The notes under the pieces were generated by a model. The model was not told where the DNA came from. It did no database searches and saw only the letters and a program-made list of their open reading frames with translations. Positions 1 to 11,704 of a stretch of DNA of 51,348 nucleotides are shown one piece after another. Origin of the DNA: Dermatophilaceae bacterium. Lineage in GTDB: Bacteria; Actinomycetota; Actinomycetes; Actinomycetales; Dermatophilaceae. The stretch's first letter is position 1, and the number at the start of each line of letters is the position of its first letter. The translations under genes were made by a program, and so were the position numbers. Where the stretch lies: positions 1-51,348 of the forward strand of contig JACMPC010000018.1 in assembly GCA_014377705.1 (NCBI GenBank), given 5' to 3'.

Positions 1-261
1 CTCGGCGGCAACGCGACGGTACACACCGGGCAGGTCAAGGGATCGAAGAAGGGAGCCACCCCCACATCATCGCGCTGTGCCATCGCCGCCGGAATGCGTC
101 GAAATACTCAGGTTCGGCCAGCATCTGGGACCTTGGTAACGACACGGCAACACAACAGCGGCTAATCGCCCACACGAGTGTCCCCGACAGTAGGGTTCAT
201 TTCTGCCCGCGGACTCGCGGAGGTCCAGGACGATCTGGGCGATGACACCTCAGGAGGAATC
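1..261. other. Left-edge region, no confident gene
   Basis: This 261-base stretch precedes livK. One + frame stays open from base 1 to a TAA at 163-165 and could be the tail of a gene that begins outside the window. Its translation (rich in K, T and S) matches nothing I recognise. The 3' part is the livK leader. I see no convincing -35/-10 pair. Confidence 0.3.
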
Positions 262-1479
262 GTGCATAAGCGTTCGATAGTCAGGGTCGGCGTTCCGCTG
301 CTCGTCGCGTCTCTCGCCCTGTCAGCATGCGGTTCCCGAGGCGGGACCGGCACCGCTGCCTCGACCGGCAACAAGACCGCCGTCATTGGCGTCACGGCGC
401 CCTTCTCCGGCGACCTCTCGGCGCTCGGCCTCGGCATCCAGCACTCCGTCGAGCTCGCCGTGAAGCAGGCGAACGCCAACAACGCCATCCCCGGCTGGAC
501 CCTCAAGGTTGAGGCCAAGGACGACGAGGGAAAGCCCGACGTCGGGAAGAACGCCGCGACGGCCTTCGCCGGGGAGCCCAACGTCGCCGGAGTCGTCGGC
601 AACCTGAACTCCAGCGTTGCCCAGAGCACCCAGCCGGTCTTCTCCACCGCCAAGATCGTCCAGGTCTCCCCCGCCAACACGAACCCGTCGCTCACCCAGG
701 GCGCCAAGTTCGCGACCGCACCCGTGCGGACCTACCCGACCTACTTCCGAACCTGCACGACAGACGCCGTGCAAGGCCCGTTCGCCGCCCGGTACCTGTC
801 CCAGAAGCTCGGACTCAAGAAGGTCGCCACGATTCACGACAAGAAGGCCTACGGGCAGGGTCTGGTCGCCGCGTTCACCACGGAGTTCAAGAAGCTCGGC
901 GGCACCGTCACTGCTGCCGAGACGATCAACCCGGACGACTCCAACTTCCAGGCCGTCATCTCCAAGGTGAAGCCGACCGCTCCTCAGTCCATCTACTACG
1001 GCGGCGAGTATCCTCAGTCTGGTCCGCTCTCGCAGCAGATGAAGGCCGCCGGTCTCAACGTCCCGCTGATGGGCGGCGACGGCATCTACGACCCGAAGTT
1101 CATCGTGCTCGGCGGAGCCACGGCCAACGGTGACCTCGCCACCTCGGTAGGTGCGCCGACAGACTCGCTGCCTGCCGGCAAGAAGTTCCTCGCCGACTAC
1201 GCCGCGGCTGGCTACAAGGAGCCGGCAGCTGCCTACGGCGCCTACTCCTACGACGCCGCCAACGCGATCATCAACGCCCTGAAGGTTTCACTGAAGGACG
1301 CCAAGGACGTCGCCTCGGCGCGCCAGGCAACCATCGACGCCCTTGGCCAGGTCTCTTTCGAGGGCATCACCGGCAAGGTGGCCTTCGACAAGTTCGGCGA
1401 CAGCACCAGCCGGGTGCTCACCGTCTACAAGGTCACCAGTCTCAAGTGGGTTCCTGTCAACACCGAGGCATTCAAGTAA
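262..1479 (+). CDS. livK: ABC transporter substrate-binding lipoprotein, branched-chain amino acid type
   Basis: Extracellular receptor of the ABC importer encoded by the next four genes. It is a 405-residue lipoprotein of the periplasmic-binding-protein type 1 (Leu/Ile/Val-binding) family. The N-terminus is basic, then a hydrophobic run, then the lipobox L-S-A-C, so it should be diacylated and anchored outside the membrane. The start is GTG at 262, preceded by AGGAGG at 252-257. An upstream in-frame ATG at 178 would add 28 residues before the signal peptide and is unlikely. The mature part opens with AVIGVTAPFSGDLSALG, typical of the family. The ligand could be leucine-type amino acids, amides or another small molecule; sequence alone does not decide. 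A strong hairpin follows the stop. Confidence 0.9.
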   Translation: MHKRSIVRVGVPLLVASLALSACGSRGGTGTAASTGNKTAVIGVTAPFSGDLSALGLGIQHSVELAVKQANANNAIPGWTLKVEAKDDEGKPDVGKNAATAFAGEPNVAGVVGNLNSSVAQSTQPVFSTAKIVQVSPANTNPSLTQGAKFATAPVRTYPTYFRTCTTDAVQGPFAARYLSQKLGLKKVATIHDKKAYGQGLVAAFTTEFKKLGGTVTAAETINPDDSNFQAVISKVKPTAPQSIYYGGEYPQSGPLSQQMKAAGLNVPLMGGDGIYDPKFIVLGGATANGDLATSVGAPTDSLPAGKKFLADYAAAGYKEPAAAYGAYSYDAANAIINALKVSLKDAKDVASARQATIDALGQVSFEGITGKVAFDKFGDSTSRVLTVYKVTSLKWVPVNTEAFK

Positions 1480-1493
1480 CTCGACCGTGAAGG

Positions 1494-1525
1494 CCGTAGG
1501 GGTGGGCACTGGCCCGCCCCTACGG
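1494..1525 (+). terminator. Strong hairpin between livK and livH
   Basis: A 14-bp stem (left arm 1494-1507, right arm 1512-1525) with one G-U pair closes a 4-nt loop, ACTG. No long T-run follows. It lies 14 nt after the livK stop and 45 nt before livH. Such a hairpin can act as a partial terminator or 3' stabiliser, so the binding protein is made in excess over the permease. That role is inference. Confidence 0.7.
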
Positions 1526-1570
1526 TCCTGTCTCATCTGACCACCGAACCTGACCACTGGAGCCGTCAAG

Positions 1571-2533
1571 GTGGATACCTTCATCCAACAGCTCATCAAC
1601 GGCCTCTCCCTGGGGTCGTTGTATGCGCTGATCGCGGTCGGGTACACCGTTGTCTACGGCATCCTGCAGCTCATCAACTTCGCTCACGGCGAGGTGTTCA
1701 TGATCGGCGCCTTCGGGGCCCTGACCACCTCGCTGGTGCTGTTCAACGGGAATACGGCCCTGTGGACGCTCCCCGTCATGATCATCGGCGCCGTCGTCGC
1801 CTCGGTGACCACGGCCGTCCTGATGGAGCGGTTCGCCTATCGGCCGCTGCGCAACGCCCCGCGGCTGGCCCCGCTGATCACCGCCATCGGCGTCTCGGTC
1901 TTCCTGCAGGAGCTCGTCCGGCTGAACTACAACAAGGTGCCGTTCACGAGCTGGAACCCCTTCAACCTGCCGGATGCGAAGTCCCGTATTCCCTTCCCCC
2001 AGATCGATGTGGTGACCGGGCCTGCCATCCAGGTCGGCGGTGTGACCATCCAGCGGGCGGCGATCTTCACCATCGGCGCCCTGGTCATCTGCTCCGCCCT
2101 GCTGTGGTACTTCATCAACCGCACCAAGATGGGACGGGGCATGCAGGCCGTGTCCCAGGACGCTGACACCGCTCGCCTGATGGGGATCAACGTCGACCGC
2201 ATCATCGTGGTCGCGTTCGCGCTTGGTGCGGTCCTGGCTGCGGTTGCCGGTGTGGCCCAGGGCCTGCAGAACAACAACATCGACTTCCGGATGGGCTTCC
2301 TTGCAGGCCTCAAGGCGTTCACCGCCGCGGTCATCGGCGGCATCGGCAACGTGGAAGGCGCCGTCCTCGGCGGGCTGGTGCTGGGCGTCACCGAAGCCAT
2401 GGCAACCCAGTACATCCCCGGCCAGTTCGGTGGCGGCCCCTGGAAGGACGTCTGGGCCTTCGTCCTTCTCATCCTGGTCCTGGTGTTCCGACCACAAGGC
2501 CTGCTCGGTGCGAAAGAGGTGGACCGCGCATGA
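1571..2533 (+). CDS. livH: Branched-chain amino acid ABC transporter permease LivH
   Basis: Inner-membrane permease subunit, 320 residues, normal length for LivH. It is built of hydrophobic helices and has the family opening of a short amphipathic stretch followed by the conserved GLSLGSLYALIAVGYTVVYG. The C-terminal loop before the last helices carries the GFLAGLKAFTAAVIGGIGNV type motif that contacts the ATPase. The start is GTG at 1571 with only a weak upstream purine run. Its stop overlaps the livM start as ATGA, so translation is coupled. It pairs with LivM as the heterodimeric channel and is powered by LivG and LivF. Confidence 0.93.
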   Translation: MDTFIQQLINGLSLGSLYALIAVGYTVVYGILQLINFAHGEVFMIGAFGALTTSLVLFNGNTALWTLPVMIIGAVVASVTTAVLMERFAYRPLRNAPRLAPLITAIGVSVFLQELVRLNYNKVPFTSWNPFNLPDAKSRIPFPQIDVVTGPAIQVGGVTIQRAAIFTIGALVICSALLWYFINRTKMGRGMQAVSQDADTARLMGINVDRIIVVAFALGAVLAAVAGVAQGLQNNNIDFRMGFLAGLKAFTAAVIGGIGNVEGAVLGGLVLGVTEAMATQYIPGQFGGGPWKDVWAFVLLILVLVFRPQGLLGAKEVDRA

Positions 2534-4224
2534 GAATCCCCAACATCCCCCTGTCCTTTGTCACCAGACACGGTTCCAAGGCCTGGCCGCTGGGGCTGAC
2601 CGGCGCAGGCATGCTGATCATCGGGTCACTGCTCTCCTGGAGCTATGACGCCCAGGTCCTGGGAAACCTCTCCATCAGCTTCAATCCCGGCGGGCTGCAG
2701 CGTTTGGCCATCGCACTGGCGCTCTTCGCTGTCGTCTTCCTGCTGGCCAGCAAGGGCCCACTGGTGCGGCTGGGCCAATGGGCTGACACCGCTCTGGGCC
2801 TTCGTGCCCTAGCCACCTGGACCCTCCTCTTCATGACCCTGGTCGTGGTAGCCATCACCGTTGAGGCCGGTGGCCTGATCAACGTCCAGCCGGGCGGCTG
2901 GGTCTCGTTCCTCGGAGCGATGGTCCTCTTTGCCGCCTCACGCCTGGTCATGCCCACGGAGACCCGCGACCTGGCCGAAGCAGTCCTGCCCGGCTGGGTC
3001 GAGATCCTGGTGATCGTGGTGATCATGGCCGGGCTTCTGTTCGGCGCGGCCTACGCCCTCAGCCTGGACGACGCCTGGGCTTTCGTGCTCTTCCTCGTGT
3101 TCGTGACCGGTATGGCGGTCGCTGCAACCAGGGCGGGACTTCTGTCATGGCTGGGACATGTCACGGCCAGGCACAAACGGGTGCTGATTCTGGCGTCGTT
3201 CGCAGTGGCCTTCACCTTCCCGCTCACCCAGGGAGGCTCCGACGCCAACATGTCCATCGCCTCCCAGGTCCTCGTCTTCGCTGCGGCGGCCATGGGCCTG
3301 AACATCGTGGTGGGCCTGGCCGGCCTGCTCGACCTCGGATACATCGCCTTCCTCGGCGCGGGCGCCTATGTCGGGGCGGCGCTCTCGACCTCAGGGTTCG
3401 CCACGATCGGCTGGAAGCCCCCCTTCATCGTCGTCGTCCTGGTGGCCGGCTGCTTCTCCGCGACGCTCGGCCTCATCATCGGTTCACCGACCCTGCGGGT
3501 GAACGGTGACTACCTGGCCATCGTCACGCTCGGCTTCGGTGAGATCTTCCGGCTGACCATGTTCAACCTCGATGGCAACAACGGGCCCGACCTGACTCAC
3601 GGGCCCAACGGCATACCGGCGATCCCGGACCTGAGCTTCGGCAGCTTCAACTTCGGCGACACCCACGTCCTCCTCGGCATACCGCTGGCCCGCTTCTCCA
3701 ACTACTACTTCCTGCTGCTGCTGTTGATGGCCTTCATCATCATGGTGTTCCACCGCCTCAACACCAGCCGGATCGGTCGCGGCTGGGTGGCCATCCGGGA
3801 GGACGAGAAGGCCGCCGAGGCGATGGGCGTCAACATCTTCGGGCTCAAGATCCTTGCCTTCGTCATCGGTGCCTTCCTGGCCGGGATGGCAGGTGCCATC
3901 AAGGCCCACCAGGACGTCTCGGTCACCCCCGACCAGTACATCTTCCTGGAGTCGGCCTTCCTGCTCGCGGCCATCGTCCTGGGTGGTATGGGCACCATCG
4001 TCGGCGTCCTGGTCGGCGCGGTGATCCTGAAGCTCCTGCCCGAGAAGCTGCGCTTCTTCGCGGACTACCGCCTGCTGCTCTTCGGTCTCCTGCTGGTCCT
4101 GATGATGCGCTTCCGGCCCGAAGGTCTCGTGGCCAGCCGACGAAGACAGCTGGAGTTCCACGAGGAGGACGAGGAGCTTGCCATCCGGGCCGAGGGCGAC
4201 ATCGCCGAGAAGGTGCAGGCATGA
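2530..4224 (+). CDS. livM: ABC transporter permease LivM with long N-terminal membrane extension
   Basis: Second permease subunit, 564 residues against roughly 300-430 for most LivM proteins. The canonical domain starts near residue 216 and contains MGLNIVVGLAGLLDLGYIAF and, further on, the family motif RIGRGWVAIREDEKAAEAMG. Residues 1-210 form an added region with about six hydrophobic segments (around 23-37, 57-73, 93-111, 123-138, 154-176 and 183-206). It resembles no domain I can name. The C-terminal tail is acidic. The gene overlaps livH (ATGA) upstream and livG (ATGA) downstream, so it is inside a coupled operon. The extension is continuous in frame with no sign of a frameshift. Confidence 0.9.
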   Translation: MRIPNIPLSFVTRHGSKAWPLGLTGAGMLIIGSLLSWSYDAQVLGNLSISFNPGGLQRLAIALALFAVVFLLASKGPLVRLGQWADTALGLRALATWTLLFMTLVVVAITVEAGGLINVQPGGWVSFLGAMVLFAASRLVMPTETRDLAEAVLPGWVEILVIVVIMAGLLFGAAYALSLDDAWAFVLFLVFVTGMAVAATRAGLLSWLGHVTARHKRVLILASFAVAFTFPLTQGGSDANMSIASQVLVFAAAAMGLNIVVGLAGLLDLGYIAFLGAGAYVGAALSTSGFATIGWKPPFIVVVLVAGCFSATLGLIIGSPTLRVNGDYLAIVTLGFGEIFRLTMFNLDGNNGPDLTHGPNGIPAIPDLSFGSFNFGDTHVLLGIPLARFSNYYFLLLLLMAFIIMVFHRLNTSRIGRGWVAIREDEKAAEAMGVNIFGLKILAFVIGAFLAGMAGAIKAHQDVSVTPDQYIFLESAFLLAAIVLGGMGTIVGVLVGAVILKLLPEKLRFFADYRLLLFGLLLVLMMRFRPEGLVASRRRQLEFHEEDEELAIRAEGDIAEKVQA

Positions 4225-5114
4225 CCGCGACCGCAGCAGCCTCGACTGCAGGATCATCGACCAACGTGCCTCTCTTGCAGGCCGATGGCGTCACCATGCG
4301 ATTCGGCGGGCTGACGGCCGTGAACAACGTGAGCATGACCGTCAACGAGGGCGAGATCCTCGGGCTCATCGGCCCCAACGGCGCCGGCAAGACGACCTTC
4401 TTCAACTGCCTGACCGGGCTCTACAAACCGACCGAGGGTCAGGTCCGTCTGGCCGGTGTCGACCTGCCCCCCAAACCCCGGGCAGTGGTCAGGGCCGGTA
4501 TGGCGCGCACCTTCCAGAACATCCGGCTGTTCGCCAACATGACGGCGCTGGAGAACGTCATGGTGGGCCGCTACTGCCGAACCAGCTCGGGGGCGCTCAC
4601 CTCCATCCTGCACGGACCCAAGTTCAGGCGCGAGGAGAAGGAGACCCGGACGCGGGCTCAGGAGCTGCTGGACTTCGTCGGCCTCGGGGACTCCACCGAG
4701 CACCTGGCCCGGAACATGCCCTACGGGAACCAGCGCCGGCTGGAGATCGCGCGGGCCCTGGCCACCGACCCCAAGCTCGTCCTGCTGGATGAGCCGACTG
4801 CGGGAATGAACCCGCTGGAGACCCGGCAGGCCAGCGACCTGATCTTCAAGATCCGGGACACCGGGCTGGCCGTGGTGGTCATCGAGCACGACATGCGGTT
4901 CATCTTCGGCGTGTGCGACAGGGTGCTGTGCCTGGTCCGGGGGGAGACCCTGGTCGAGGGGACACCCGAGGAGGTGCAGTCCGACCCACGGGTCATCGAG
5001 GCCTACATCGGCACGGCCACCGACGAAGATGACGCCGACAAGGCCGAGGCCGGCGCGGGCCACAACAGCGACGCCGGCAAAGGCAGCGCCGCCAATGATG
5101 CAGAGGACAGCTGA
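4221..5114 (+). CDS. livG: Branched-chain amino acid ABC transporter ATPase LivG
   Basis: Cytoplasmic ATPase of the importer, 297 residues. Walker A is GPNGAGKT. The Walker B region LVLLDEPTAGMNP is followed by the usual LivG/F histidine switch VVIEHDM. The LivG-specific insert (RTFQNIRLFANMTALENVMV) is present. About 30 extra residues at the C-terminus are rich in Asp, Glu, Ala and Gly, look disordered and lie outside the ATPase fold. Start ATG at 4221 overlaps the livM stop (ATGA). The stop overlaps the livF ATG by one base (TGATG). It works as a heterodimer with LivF. Confidence 0.93.
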   Translation: MTATAAASTAGSSTNVPLLQADGVTMRFGGLTAVNNVSMTVNEGEILGLIGPNGAGKTTFFNCLTGLYKPTEGQVRLAGVDLPPKPRAVVRAGMARTFQNIRLFANMTALENVMVGRYCRTSSGALTSILHGPKFRREEKETRTRAQELLDFVGLGDSTEHLARNMPYGNQRRLEIARALATDPKLVLLDEPTAGMNPLETRQASDLIFKIRDTGLAVVVIEHDMRFIFGVCDRVLCLVRGETLVEGTPEEVQSDPRVIEAYIGTATDEDDADKAEAGAGHNSDAGKGSAANDAEDS

Positions 5115-5827
5115 TGACCGCCATGCTCGAGGTCAGGGACCTCAAGGTTGCCTACGGCAAGATCCTGGCGGTGAAGAAGATCAGCTTCTCGGTTGAGGAA
5201 GGCCAGATCGTCACCCTGATCGGCACCAACGGCGCAGGCAAGACGACGACGCTGCGCACGATCTCCGGCCTCATACGACCCGCGAGCGGCGAGATCCTGT
5301 TCCAGGGCAAGCGAATCGACACCGTCCCGGCTCACCAGATCGTGTCCCTGGGCCTGGCGCACTCACCCGAGGGACGCAAGATCTTCCCCAAGATGAGCGT
5401 CGAGGAGAACCTCCTGCTGGGTGCCTTCTCGCGCCAGGACAGCGAGATCAACCAGGATCTGGACGAGACCTATGACCTGTTCCCGGTCCTCGCCGAGCGA
5501 CGTGCCCAACAGGCCGGCACCTTCTCAGGTGGTGAGCAGCAGATGCTCGCGATGGGCCGCGCGATGATGAGCCGGCCCAAGCTGCTCATGCTGGACGAGC
5601 CGTCGATGGGTCTGTCGTCGCTGATGATGAAGGTGATCATCCAGACGGTCAGGAAGCTGCAGCCCCAGGGCACCACGATCTTGCTGGTCGAGCAGAACGC
5701 CCAGGCCGCGTTGAGCCTGGCGGACCATGGCTACGTCCTGGAAGTCGGCACGATCGTCATCAAGGGCACCGGCAAGGACCTCCTCGTCAACGACGCCGTC
5801 CGCAAGGCCTACCTCGGCGAAGACTAA
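5114..5827 (+). CDS. livF: Branched-chain amino acid ABC transporter ATPase LivF
   Basis: Second ATPase subunit, 237 residues, the usual LivF length. Walker A is GTNGAGKT, the ABC signature region reads FSGGEQQMLAMGRAMM, Walker B is LLMLDEPSMGLS and the H-loop position reads LLVEQNA, as in other LivF proteins (Gln in place of His). It is last in the livKHMGF operon. The stop codon is followed by a long inverted repeat that separates it from the convergent uvrA. Confidence 0.94.
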   Translation: MTAMLEVRDLKVAYGKILAVKKISFSVEEGQIVTLIGTNGAGKTTTLRTISGLIRPASGEILFQGKRIDTVPAHQIVSLGLAHSPEGRKIFPKMSVEENLLLGAFSRQDSEINQDLDETYDLFPVLAERRAQQAGTFSGGEQQMLAMGRAMMSRPKLLMLDEPSMGLSSLMMKVIIQTVRKLQPQGTTILLVEQNAQAALSLADHGYVLEVGTIVIKGTGKDLLVNDAVRKAYLGED

Positions 5828-5837
5828 CCACCCACCA

Positions 5838-5914
5838 CCGTTCTTGTTGCCGCGAAACGACCGAATCAGCGCCTCGTTGGGGCCAAGACGGTGGCTTCGA
5901 GGCAACAAGAGCGG
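5838..5914. terminator. Long inverted repeat between convergent livF and uvrA
   Basis: Two 19-nt arms (5838-5856 and 5896-5914) are inverted copies differing at two positions, one of which still forms a G-U pair. They are separated by 39 nt. The element fills the gap between two convergent genes and ends exactly at the uvrA stop, so it could terminate both transcripts. There is no T-run, and the long spacer is unusual for a simple intrinsic terminator; a palindromic repeat element is the alternative. Confidence 0.55.
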
Positions 5915-9112
<3,198 letters not shown>

Positions 9113-9119
9113 ATCCGCA

Positions 9120-9125
9120 ATCCTA
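9120..9125 (-). promoter_or_regulatory. -10 element of uvrA, leaderless start
   Basis: TAGGAT on the - strand sits 7 nt before GTG 9112, so transcription would begin at or next to the start codon. No good -35 is visible. I see no actinobacterial LexA box (GAAC-N4-GTTC) nearby. Confidence 0.5.
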
Positions 9126-9135
9126 GGCGAGCCCC

Positions 9136-9164
9136 CTGACAACGCACCCAACACGGCATACGGT
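9136..9164 (+). promoter_or_regulatory. Promoter of the GH15 operon, leaderless
   Basis: CTGACA (9136-9141), a 17-nt spacer, then TACGGT (9159-9164), with ATG 6 nt later at 9171. Both boxes and the spacing fit a sigma-70-type promoter giving a leaderless mRNA. It lies back to back with the uvrA -10, 10 bases apart. Confidence 0.65.
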
Positions 9165-9170
9165 GTTCTC

Positions 9171-11000
9171 ATGGCCCTTCCCATCGAGGACTACGCAGTG
9201 CTGGGGGACATGGACACCGCGGCCCTGGTGGGGCGGGATGGCTCCATCGACTGGTTGTGCCTGCCGCGGTTCGACTCCCCCGCCTGTTTCGCCTCGCTGG
9301 TCGGCACCCTGGACAACGGCAGCTGGCGGCTGGGGCCGCAACAGCCGGCCCAGACCACCCGCAGGTACCTCGGCAACAGCTTCGTTTTGGAGACCACCCA
9401 CGAGACCCTTACCGGGGTGGTCCGGATCACCGACTTCATGCCGCTGGGAGAGGGCCGGGCCGACATCATCCGGAAAGTCGAGGGGATCAAGGGGACGGTG
9501 CGCCTGCGGCACGAGTGGACCGTCCGGTTCGACTACGGCAAGGTCAGGCCCTGGGTGATGCGCCGGGCCGACAGCCCCGAGATCGGCGCCGGTGCGGTGA
9601 TCTCGGCCATCGCCGGCCCGGACATGGTGGTGCTCCGCGGGTCGCGCCTGCCGCATGCGGTCGGCACCCGTCACGAGGACGAGTTCGATATCTCAGAGGG
9701 TCAGCGGATGACCTTCACCATGACCTGGTTCCGATCGCACCACAACGCCCCGGCCCCCCTGAACGTGCAGGAGGGCGTGGAGCAGACCGTGGCACTGTGG
9801 GAGGACTGGGCCGGACGGGGCGACTACGAGGGGCCCTACCGGGCTGCCGTGGTCCGCTCGCTGCTGGTTCTGCGGCTGCTGACCGACCGTGAGACCGGGG
9901 GCATCGTGGCCGCTCCCACCACCTCCCTGCCGGAGCAGATCGGTGGCTCCCGCAACTGGGACTACCGATTCTGCTGGCTGCGCGACGCCTCGCTGACCCT
10001 TGAGGCGCTGCTGAGCTCCGGCTACCAGGACGAGACCAAGCTGTGGCGCAACTGGCTGCTCCGCGCCGTGGCCGGAGACCCCGAGGACATGCAGATCATG
10101 TATGCCGTAGATGGGTCCCGGAACCTGCCCGAGAAGGTGCTGAGCCACCTCACCGGATATGAGGGATCCCGCCCCGTCCGGATCGGGAATGAGGCCGTCG
10201 GCCAGCTCCAGACTGACGTCCTGGGCGAGGTGATGAGCGCCCTGGACCTGGCGCGGCGGCAGGGTCTGGAGGACTCTCCCGAGTCGTGGGCGCTCCAGCT
10301 TGCCCTGCTTCGGAACCTGTGCGACCGCTGGGAGGAACCGGACAACGGGCTGTGGGAGTATCGCAGCCAGCTGCGCCACTTCACCCACTCGCGGGTGATG
10401 GTGTGGGTGGCCTTCGACCGCGCCATCAAGGCCGTCGAGCAGCAGTGGCTGCAGGGTCCGGTGCAGAAGTGGCGCGAGATTCGGGGCAAGGTGTACGACG
10501 AGGTGATGGACCGCGGATACAACAAGCAGAAGGGCAGCTTCACCCAGCACTACGACACGACCGAGGTGGATGCCTCGCTGCTGCTCCTGCCCACTGTGGG
10601 GTTCCTGGCTGCAGACGACCCCCGTTTCCTGAACACCGTCCGCGCCGTCGAGCGTGAGCTCCTGCGGGACGGGCTGGTGCTGCGCTACCGCACCGGGGCA
10701 GGGCTGGACGGGCTGCCCGGCGATGAACACCCCTTCCTGGCCTGCTCCTTCTGGCTCGTCACCGCCTACGCACTGACCGGCCGTCTCGAAGAGGGCCACG
10801 CCCTCATGAGCCGACTCGTGGGGCTTGCCAACGACGTCGGCCTCCTGGCCGAGGAGTACGACCCGGGCAACAACCGTATGATCGGCAACTTCCCGCAGGC
10901 CTTCTCCCACCTGGCGCTGATAGGCGCCGCCAACGCACTCCGCGACGCCGACAAGGCGTTCGCGGCGAGTGCAACCCACGAAGAAACGGTGACCGGATGA
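9171..11000 (+). CDS. Glycoside hydrolase family 15 protein
   Basis: A 609-residue cytoplasmic protein of the GH15 (glucoamylase-like) family, the usual length for the bacterial trehalase/glucoamylase-type members. It starts [19 protein letters not shown], continues with [15 protein letters not shown] and carries the family hallmark [19 protein letters not shown] in the (alpha/alpha)6 barrel. Some actinobacterial members are trehalases; others act on alpha-glucans, so the substrate is open. The start is ATG at 9171, supported by the leaderless promoter. The upstream in-frame extension to 8913 runs antisense through uvrA and is rejected. The stop overlaps the next gene's ATG (ATGA), so the three genes from here to 12363 form an operon. 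Confidence 0.88.
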   Translation: MALPIEDYAVLGDMDTAALVGRDGSIDWLCLPRFDSPACFASLVGTLDNGSWRLGPQQPAQTTRRYLGNSFVLETTHETLTGVVRITDFMPLGEGRADIIRKVEGIKGTVRLRHEWTVRFDYGKVRPWVMRRADSPEIGAGAVISAIAGPDMVVLRGSRLPHAVGTRHEDEFDISEGQRMTFTMTWFRSHHNAPAPLNVQEGVEQTVALWEDWAGRGDYEGPYRAAVVRSLLVLRLLTDRETGGIVAAPTTSLPEQIGGSRNWDYRFCWLRDASLTLEALLSSGYQDETKLWRNWLLRAVAGDPEDMQIMYAVDGSRNLPEKVLSHLTGYEGSRPVRIGNEAVGQLQTDVLGEVMSALDLARRQGLEDSPESWALQLALLRNLCDRWEEPDNGLWEYRSQLRHFTHSRVMVWVAFDRAIKAVEQQWLQGPVQKWREIRGKVYDEVMDRGYNKQKGSFTQHYDTTEVDASLLLLPTVGFLAADDPRFLNTVRAVERELLRDGLVLRYRTGAGLDGLPGDEHPFLACSFWLVTAYALTGRLEEGHALMSRLVGLANDVGLLAEEYDPGNNRMIGNFPQAFSHLALIGAANALRDADKAFAASATHEETVTG

Positions 11001-11704
11001 CCGCCTCCTCGCACCTCTCCGACAACCTGAAGCTGCTTGCTCATGAGACCGACCAGCTGGTGAGAACGGCGGAGGGCCTGGATGACGCGGCCATTCGCGA
11101 GGCCAGCCTGTGTGCGGGATGGACCCGTGCCCATGTGTTGTCCCACCTCGCCCGCAACGCGGATGCGTCGGGAAGGCTGGTCGGCTGGGCCAAGACAGGC
11201 ACGCCGGTGGCCATGTACGAGTCGCCGCAGGCACGCGACGCGGAGATCGAGGCAGGGTCCACCCGCAGTGCTGCGGAGATCCTCACCGACCTCGAGTCGT
11301 CCTCGGCCCGGTTTGCCCTGCGCGCGGCGGGTCTGTCCGGCCCACCGGAGATCTGCCAGGTCGAGACGCGTGCGGGTAACAAGGTGCGCGGAGCCCAGCT
11401 GCCGACGCTGAGGCTGCTGGAAGTCGTGTTCCACCACGTCGACCTGAATGCCGGCTACACATTCGCCGAGGCCGATCCCGGTTTCGTGAAGCGAGCGATC
11501 AGCAATGCGGTCGAGCGGCTGCGGGCCAGCGGGCAGGTGCCTGCGCTGTCGCTTGCCGGAGACGACGGCGAGACCTGGTCGATCGGAGACGGTGCCAAGG
11601 ACGTGAACGGAAACAACGCCGCCTTGTTGCTCTGGCTCGCCCGAGGTGGCGAGGCCGGGGTCTCCAGCGCCGATGCCCTGCTCAAGCTGCCGGCCTGGGG
11701 ATGA
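10997..11704 (+). CDS. Maleylpyruvate isomerase family, mycothiol-dependent enzyme
   Basis: 235 residues with the DinB-like N-terminal domain of mycothiol-dependent maleylpyruvate isomerases. The motif CAGWTRAHVLSHLARNADA carries the first metal-binding His, and FHHVDLNAG supplies the later His residues. Family members use a divalent metal and mycothiol, the low-molecular-weight thiol of Actinobacteria, but most have no known substrate. It overlaps the genes on both sides by ATGA, so it is co-translated with the GH15 protein and the MBL hydrolase. A detoxification role with the downstream hydrolase is plausible but inferred. Confidence 0.82.
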   Translation: MTASSHLSDNLKLLAHETDQLVRTAEGLDDAAIREASLCAGWTRAHVLSHLARNADASGRLVGWAKTGTPVAMYESPQARDAEIEAGSTRSAAEILTDLESSSARFALRAAGLSGPPEICQVETRAGNKVRGAQLPTLRLLEVVFHHVDLNAGYTFAEADPGFVKRAISNAVERLRASGQVPALSLAGDDGETWSIGDGAKDVNGNNAALLLWLARGGEAGVSSADALLKLPAWG

